From Mikania micrantha (lineage: Eukaryota; Streptophyta; Magnoliopsida; Asterales; Asteraceae): a DNA stretch of 64,000 nucleotides. The DNA is taken from the NCBI GenBank assembly GCA_009363875.1, contig CM018692.1, positions 93,896,137 through 93,960,136 of the forward strand, written 5' to 3'. Of the stretch, positions 57,676 to 64,000 are shown in pieces; position 1 is the stretch's first letter; each line of letters starts with the position of its first letter. Under the pieces are notes generated by a model. The model saw nothing but the letters and a program-made list of their open reading frames with translations, made no database searches and was not told the origin of the DNA. The position numbers and the translations under genes are program-made.

Positions 57676-58347
57676 CTAGTATACAGGACCCGCGCGTTGC
57701 GGCGGGGTCTGATATACTGACGTAAAAAAAACCAACAGAACATGAGGTTAAAATCGTATACAATAAAATGCACGAAAATACCCTATACAACATCTATAAT
57801 GTAAGTTTAGAAACTAAGGGTTGAAGATTAAGAATAGTAAAGAATGTGATCACAGAATACTTAAAAAAAAGGCCTTGCGTAAATGTAGAATTTATAAATG
57901 ATACAAATATTATAAATTTATTAAATGTAAATCGTATATATATGGAGTATATATAATACTCATGGTTTATAAAATTATTAAATCTAAATCGTTTGTGAAC
58001 TAATTACGATCAAAATGATATAAACGATACAAATATTTGATAATGTACGGATGCGTTATAGGCATGTAAACAACGCGCAAAATTTCTGTGACCATTTGGG
58101 TTAGAAATTTATATAAATGTTCATGAGGCCATTGCGATCAAATTAATATAATTATGACATTTATCAGATAACCTAATGACGCGTTAAAATCATGTGAACA
58201 TTAAAAATATGTGAGTAAAGTGAGAGGGGCCTTTAAAAATAAGAGTTCAAAGTTCAGAGTTATAAACGAAAATTTCAAATTAATTGAAAAGTATTGAAAT
58301 ATATCTTTTGATCTTTAGACGCGGTAGTGATTAGTGATTATGTGAGG
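57676..58347 (-). mobile_element. Helitron-like element, minus orientation, holds the uninterrupted repeat copy
   Basis: The minus strand ends CAGACCCCGCCGCAACGCGCGG then GTCCTGTATACTAGTTTC, with CTAG at 57676-57679. 57975-58290 is the uninterrupted counterpart of the repeat split at 15848-18781. The 5' end (to the right) is not defined. Confidence 0.5.
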
Positions 58348-58596
58348 GTTTGTATCATGTGAAAACCCGGTATAAGAGAGAAAACCCTTAAACCCTATCT
58401 GGACCATTGATTTGGACTTTTGAAAATAAAGTATGTGGTACACATTAACTTGAATAAAAAATTAGGTTTTGGATAAACAAATCAGTTTTGATGTGGGTTA
58501 ATGTAGACCACATGTTTATTTTCAAGATTCCAAATCAACGACCCAGATAGGGTTTAAGGATTTTCTCTTTAAAACCGGGTTTTCACATGGTACAAA

Positions 58597-58597
<1 letters not shown>
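58348..58597. mobile_element. Foldback MITE (GTTTGTA.CATGTGAAAACCCGG)
   Basis: Inverted arms of about 95 bp: the left starts GTTTGTATCATGTGAAAACC and the right, inverted, starts GTTTGTACCATGTGAAAACC. Both contain CCTTAAACCCTATCTGG and ATTTGGA. No ORF. Confidence 0.8.
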
Positions 58598-58599
<2 letters not shown>

Positions 58600-58631
<32 letters not shown>

Positions 58632-58660
58632 ATGTTGGGTGTGTGTGTGGTGTGTGTGTG
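58600..58660. repeat. (TG)n microsatellite
   Basis: A TA run passes into two TG runs (58609-58631 and 58639-58660). Confidence 0.9.
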
Positions 58661-59262
58661 AAAAAGTAAATAGTGTTTATGTGAGGAGATAATATTTGCA
58701 AATTAATATATATAATAATATGAAAAAAGTTAGAAAACCGCCTAATCCGAGCTACAAACCGGGTCTCAACCCTCAGCGGCGTCTTGCCAATAGGCTTAGG
58801 GTTACCAGATTTTATTCTTTTTAGGAAAAACTCAATGGAAATGTAACCAACTTTTAAAACTGTTCCAATCAAGTAATTCAAACTTTTTTATCTCAATTAA
58901 CTTATTAAAGTTAGTTTTGGTGTTCTAATCATTTGTTTTTTACCTGCATAGCAGTTAAAACCTTTTGAGTGAATAACTTTTTTCTGAAAATGACTAACTT
59001 ATATAAATAATAATTAATTTAAATTAATTTTAATATTAATAAAATTTTCTGAAAATGACTGATTTAAATTAAAATTTAAAATCTAATAAAATTTTATGAA
59101 AATGACTAACTTATATAAATAATTGTTTATTTAAATTAATTAAATTTTAAAATCTAATAAAATTGTTGGAGTCTTTCAAACATAACATCAATAAATGTTG
59201 AAGTTTCATCATATAATCAAAAATAAAATAAAAATAAAAGGATGAACGAAGATTACCAATAT
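58661..59262. other. No gene; short tandem repeat
   Basis: About three units opening TGAAAATGACTAACTTATAT lie at 58985, 59047 and 59096, with AATCTAATAAAATT between them. No supported ORF. Confidence 0.5.
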
Positions 59263-59824
59263 TAGGGTTGTAAACGAACCGAACGAACACGAACGAGCCA
59301 TGTTCGTATTCGTTCGTTTAACTTTTAACTTGTTCACGAACGGTTCACGAATGTTAACCGAACGAAAATTCTTATCCGTGTTCGTTCATTAAGGAATTTA
59401 TCTTGTTCATGAGCGGTTCACGAACGCTAACGAACACATATAATTTAAATAATAAAAATCTACATTCTTAATCTCAAGCATTGGAGATAATCATTTATAA
59501 ATATATAAATTAAAATACTATAGTATTAAACCAAAAATTAGTTAAGTATTATGGTATCAAGCTAAAATTAAAAATTAAAAATATACAACACATTTAATGA
59601 ATAAATATAATAACTGAACTTAACCGAACATAAACGAACACGTAAACGAACGTTCACGAACACAAATGAATGAACACAACCTCTCTTCATGTTCGTTCAT
59701 TTAACTAAACGAACGGAATTTCTTGTTCGTGTTCGTTCATTTATTACACGAATGAACATAAACGAATTTCCCGCCAAACGGTTCACGAACTGTTCACTAA
59801 ACGTTCGGTTCGTTTACAGCCCTA
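59263..59824. mobile_element. hAT-type MITE, exact 8-bp duplication ACCAATAT
   Basis: Ends TAGGGTTGTAAACGAACCG and, inverted, TAGGGCTGTAAACGAACCG. The duplication ACCAATAT is exact at 59255-59262 and 59825-59832. Subterminal regions carry many CGAACGAACACGAAC / GTTCGTGTTCGTTCA words. 562 bp, no ORF. It is inserted just downstream (minus sense) of the MULE transposase relic. Confidence 0.92.
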
Positions 59825-59839
59825 ACCAATATGTCCAAC

Positions 59840-62157
59840 ACCAACTTCATCATCATAACATCATCAAAATCAAAATTAATATCATGTATTACATAAAAAC
59901 AACGAAAATTATGAAATTTTATGCCAAAATCATCATAAAAATTGTTTCCAAACATTAATATCAAAACATCAAAAAAATTGTTGATACGTATCAACAAAAA
60001 TTCCAAACTAGCCAACAATCTCATTTGCAGCAACCCTTTTACGTCTCCCTTTGGCCTCGGTTCTTTTGATGGTGGGTCCTTTTTCTTGTTCTTGTAAGAT
60101 TTGATATTGTGCCCAATTTCTTGACAATTTTGACATGTCATTTTTCGTCTAATTCTAACCTCTGTGTTCTTCTTTTCTTTCTCTAAATGGTATCTTTTCC
60201 TTTTTACTGTTGGTCTACCATGCATTCACCTTTTTTTTCGGAGGTAGAGGTTTGATATCATTCGTTTTAGGCCAATGCATACTTCCCTTCAATGGTTTAA
60301 TACAATGTTTATATGCTTTTGTAAACATATTTTTTATACCAATTACTGACATACGTTTATGGGTATTTGTTGATGAATCCTAAAGCTTCTATTGTATGAG
60401 CATACGGTATGCCTGACAATTGCCATGATTCACAAGTGCAAGTTTGTTCCTTAATATTCACTACATATGCACTTTTTTCACTCCTCACTTCAAATATGTT
60501 AGCACCACTAGGAACAACATTATAATTCCTATACAATCAACCAAAACAATCAACCAATTAGTTTATAAAAAATAATAACAAACTAACAAAAATTTAAAAA
60601 TATAGCCATTACCTTTGTTGCTTTATAATATTTGCCAGTTTTTTTTTTTTCTGATTCTAGGACATACTTCTTGTTCAAAGTCTTTTGATTTTGTCGCCAT
60701 TAAGAACATTCTACGCATCACAAATGTTCTAATTTCTTCCAACATGCTGATTATAGGCTTCCTTCTTGCAACTCGAATGTTTGAATTAAAGCTTTCACTC
60801 ATTCCATTCTCAAATGCATTACATGCCCTACCTACTTTAAAAAAAGGCTCTTGACCATGTACTTGGATTTTTTTCCACAAGACAATCATATGCACCTTTG
60901 CTAATGGTTTTCAAATTTTCCATATTTTGTTAATAACATTGCTTAGTTGTAGAATTTGCAGCAACCCAAAACAAAATTTTAAACTGAACACCGCAAAATT
61001 TCTTCATAAAGTTGGCATAGATATGTCTTGTACATTATCTGTGCTTAGCATATGGAAATTCATCCTTCGCGGCCTCTATAATTCCCTAATGAATAACACA
61101 CATATAAACAAATATAAACAACAAGCAAATAGTTGTGTAATAAGTAGAAAGTACCTTATGTTGATCTGAAATCAAAGTTAATCCAAGTCCACCCTCCATA
61201 TCATTGTCATCCCTTAATAAATTAAGAAACAATTTCCAGTTTTCTTTATTCTTAACTGACAAAACAGCCCATGCTTAGGGAAAAATATGATTATTAGCAT
61301 CTCTTCCAACAGCTGAGAGTAACTGACATGTATTCTTCAAAAAACAACAACCCAAACAAATAACCTTCCTACAGCCACTAATCCATCCATCTTTGACAAC
61401 ATTAAAACAAACATAGAAACTACTAAAATAAGTTTCTCCATTTGGCATCGTATCGACAATCACCTTCACAGTAGTTCCTGGGTTAGTTGCTAGTATCTCT
61501 GCTTGATAATATGGAAGTCTAGCATAATGATCTTTTAATGCACCTTCAAAGTTATCCAATGCCTTTTTTTAGCTCTACCAGATTGCCCAATACTCACTCT
61601 ACATAGGTATTTTCTCATGATATCTTGTTGCATATCCCTTAAACTAATTTTAGGATTTTGAATTATTTTCTTAAAATATCGTCTTGCAAGCCAATCATAA
61701 GTAACAAGAGAACCTAAAAAAAGTTGTCTTGAGCATGTATGTTGATCATTTAGAGTTTTTATTTGAAAAGATGCCTCACCTGGCACCTTAGAAGCCCAAA
61801 GCCTAAATGAACACTTTCATACTATCTTTTTTTCCTATCCCATCAACTTCTGTTTCATCTGTTTCTCCCATCCAACATCTTACTAACAACCTATTGAGGC
61901 CATTTACTGTGAACACTAACTGGTATCCATTTGCAAACCATAATCAACAGATACACAACACCTTCATCCTCATAATCTTCATCCTCAGCATCCTTCTCAT
62001 AATCTTGGTCACCTTCACTCCAATATTCAACAGAACTGAGATACACTTCATCATCAACATCTTCTTTAAAACAAAGTAAATTTAGAAAGGGTTCATTTAC
62101 ACTAGCAACTTCAACATCTAAATTCATGTGAAAAACAACAAAAAAAAAGATCATCAC
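59840..62157 (-). pseudogene. MULE (MuDR-like) transposase, decayed
   Basis: Read on the minus strand from 62157: an acidic N-terminal region (DEDYEDEG), a MuDR-type region near 61760 (FQIKTLNDQHTCSRQL, SIGQSGRAKK), then the catalytic domain near 61440-61280 (YVCFNVVKDGWISGCRKVI, AVGRDANNHIF). The usual LDGCFLKG motif reads LGCCFLKN, so the first catalytic Asp is absent. HIFP is followed by TAA. A GLTLISDQHK segment at about 61165 keeps the second Asp, then an intron-like gap and IIEAAKDEFPYAKHR followed by a stop. The C-terminal part (60895-60623) has the ENGMSESFNS region. A CCHC knuckle near 60141-60095 has lost its last Cys (SYKN). A dead transposase, about 2.3 kb. Confidence 0.75.
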
Positions 62158-62730
62158 ACTAATATTAGAAAAGAATCAAGAAAAATTTAGACACCTTGTG
62201 CTTTATATCCTTTGGTGAGGGTTATAACGATAAAGAAAAATTTATTAATCATGGATTAGTAAGATTAATGCCCACTGCATTTAAATAGTTTCAGAGCCAC
62301 ATAGTCATTGACCAATTGAATATAGAAAATGGATCAGTTAAGGAACAAAAGGCTTAATTGAAAGAAAAACGTCGATTGAGACATGAACAAAAAAAAAGAA
62401 TCATCACACTAACATACCTGCTAGATTGCTATAGGAGATTGGTCATCTTCTTGTGCATGATTCTCCATCGAACGACCAAGATTTTCCATCGGATGATCAT
62501 GATTGAGGAAAATGGTGAACGATGAAGTCCAGTTACATCTAAATTTAATGTATATATGCATATACACACACATGGTGGATGCTAAATATATACATATATA
62601 TATATATATACACCTATGTATGTATGTATATGCTAGAGATGAGGCGGTGGAATATATATATATTATACCTTCACATGGGTGACCAAAACAAAAAAAAATC
62701 AACATATAGATATATATTGAGAGGCGACAT
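62158..62730. other. No gene seen
   Basis: AT-rich DNA with a TA/TG microsatellite at 62585-62630 and TA runs at 62652-62662. Possibly the 5' flank of the MULE relic. Confidence 0.5.
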
Positions 62731-62747
62731 AATAATAATAATAATAA

Positions 62748-62778
<31 letters not shown>

Positions 62779-62837
62779 AAGAAGAAGAAGAAGAAGAAGA
62801 AGAAGAAGAAGAAGAAGAAGAAGAAGAAGAAGAAGAA
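62731..62837. repeat. (AAT)n-(AAG)n microsatellite
   Basis: About 7 AAT units are followed by about 29 AAG units without interruption. The poly-Arg and poly-Leu ORFs over it are repeat translations. A pure run of this length is likely to be polymorphic. Confidence 0.95.
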
Positions 62838-64000
62838 AAGGGTTGAGTTTTGAGTAGTTATGGGATCCTAAACTTGTGTACAATTGTTTTGGTATGTTTT
62901 AAACATTCATTTTTGTATGGATCATGATTTTTACAAAGAACCCATGTTAGGGTCATAAGAGTGAGATGAGAAACACGACCCATTTGGGATGACTAAGAAA
63001 AATATGATTTTTGTTGTTTAAAAATAAAAAAAATGTATAGAGGGAAAATTGAGGTGTTGTACTTTTAATAGTTGTCTAAAAATCATAGGAAGAGACTAAT
63101 ATGAGTTTAACCTAAACGGGTCAAATGGGTTAATTTAATCCAAATAGTATGGAAGTTATAATATAAAATGTGGTGAAAAGATTGAAACTTTAATAGTTAT
63201 GTGTTGTAAGTGGGTTAAAGTAACAACCTTTGCAGAATATTTGTGTATATATATATACACACATATGCAAATATGTGCATAAACATTATGATAGAATGAT
63301 AATTAGATGAATATATATTAACCCGTATAGAGTTTAACATGAAAACAAGATTTAAATCGAGAAGATAATCAAGCAGGATTATCTGCTAATCGAGGTAAGT
63401 AATCTAACCGGATTACTATATGAGAAATGATGTAAACATGATCTGATGTAAAGTCATGTGTTGTTATGGTGGTCTTACTAGTAATAGTTAACCTAGATTA
63501 ATGTATAGATATAGTAGAATGTACGTGGATTGTATATATGGTGGATTCATAGTGGTTTATAAAATAGATGGTGGTTAGATAGAGGATACACCTCTAATAT
63601 GGTGGTTGAAATATTATGGTGGCAAAATGTAAGGTTTATACTTTCTTTATAGTGGGAAAATGTAAGATTTTTATCTTACTTATGGTGGTAGTAATCCTAT
63701 TATATGGTGGTTATGTAAGGGATGATTTCTTTTACTATATGGTAGATGGTGGACTCTGACTAATGTCAGTTTAAACAAAATGGTGGCAAGTTAATTAGCG
63801 TGGGTGGTGATAACTATTCTTTTGTACAAATATGGTGGCATTGATTACTTACTTAGCGTTTTGCTAATTAAAATGTTGGGTGTAATTGTAGGTAAAGCTC
63901 CAATGTAATAAGGAACGAAACAAGTCTCGGATCGGTTATCCAAGGTTTTGCATGACACGTGGTGAAATGTTTTGATGGAACTTAAATTTTATAATACGAG
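62838..64000 (+). other. Possible gypsy LTR part with ATGGTGG cluster
   Basis: No ORF. ATGGTGG occurs about ten times between 63460 and 63840. Donor-like ATCGAG|GTAAGT lies near 63393 and acceptor-like TGTAATTGTAG near 63892, followed by GTAAAGCTCCAATG, reminiscent of the gypsy LTR layout in this window, but the CCCC/GGGG hairpin and CTCACCA block are not evident. The window ends inside it. Confidence 0.35.

Noticed and set aside
62579..62883. ORFs encoding poly-Arg (plus) and poly-Leu (minus)
   Set aside because: They are translations of the AAG/CTT microsatellite.

Overview
This is nuclear DNA from a flowering plant, most likely a eudicot with a large repeat-rich genome. It is AT-rich, carries one spliced plastid-protein gene, and is otherwise nested transposable elements: Ty3/gypsy LTRs, Ty1/copia, Helitrons, MULE, PIF/Harbinger, hAT, CACTA, MITEs and tRNA-related SINEs. 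The overall style of the elements suggests Asteraceae, but I cannot prove that from sequence alone. I saw no rRNA, no intact tRNA and no prokaryotic or organellar block.

Layout. 1-3.7 kb: the end of one gypsy LTR inserted into another. 3.7-6.3 kb: tandem Helitron copies holding a SINE and a foldback MITE in a (TA)n tract. 6.7-9.85 kb: a PIF-type MITE, an unrecognised GC-richer stretch, a small LTR-like insertion and a decayed gypsy LTR. 9.85-15.4 kb: a gypsy LTR interrupted by a 2.7-kb solo LTR. 15.6-18.9 kb: an old repeat split by a 2.9-kb solo LTR; an uninterrupted copy of that repeat lies at 58 kb. 19.66-30.32 kb: a complete Ty3/gypsy chromovirus with both LTRs, PBS, PPT and target-site duplication. 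It has an extra ORF upstream of gag, and its coding regions are broken. 30.3-36.4 kb: minisatellites, Helitrons and a MULE transposase remnant. 36.46-38.75 kb: a PIF/Harbinger-type element carrying an intact two-exon Myb/SANT-like gene and a nested hAT MITE. 39.6-44 kb: a ten-exon ACT-domain gene (ACR11-type), the one convincing ordinary host gene. 44-64 kb: more SINEs, foldback MITEs, Helitrons, a large inverted repeat, two hAT MITEs, a CACTA end, copia and MULE remnants, microsatellites and a probable LTR fragment.

Function. ACR11-type proteins are plastid regulators with tandem ACT domains, linked in Arabidopsis to glutamine synthetase/Fd-GOGAT nitrogen assimilation. The Myb-like protein is the type encoded beside PIF/Harbinger transposases, but no transposase is present here. 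Everything else is transposon coding capacity, mostly dead.

The observations I rate highest are these. First, a splice-donor/hairpin/splice-acceptor module recurs in at least five otherwise dissimilar gypsy LTRs. Second, the complete gypsy element has a pre-gag ORF that would encode a tail-anchored-looking protein. Third, the PIF-type element keeps only its Myb gene and has a small deletion-derivative MITE in the same window. Fourth, a ~0.7-kb-arm inverted repeat has been hit by a different MITE in each arm.
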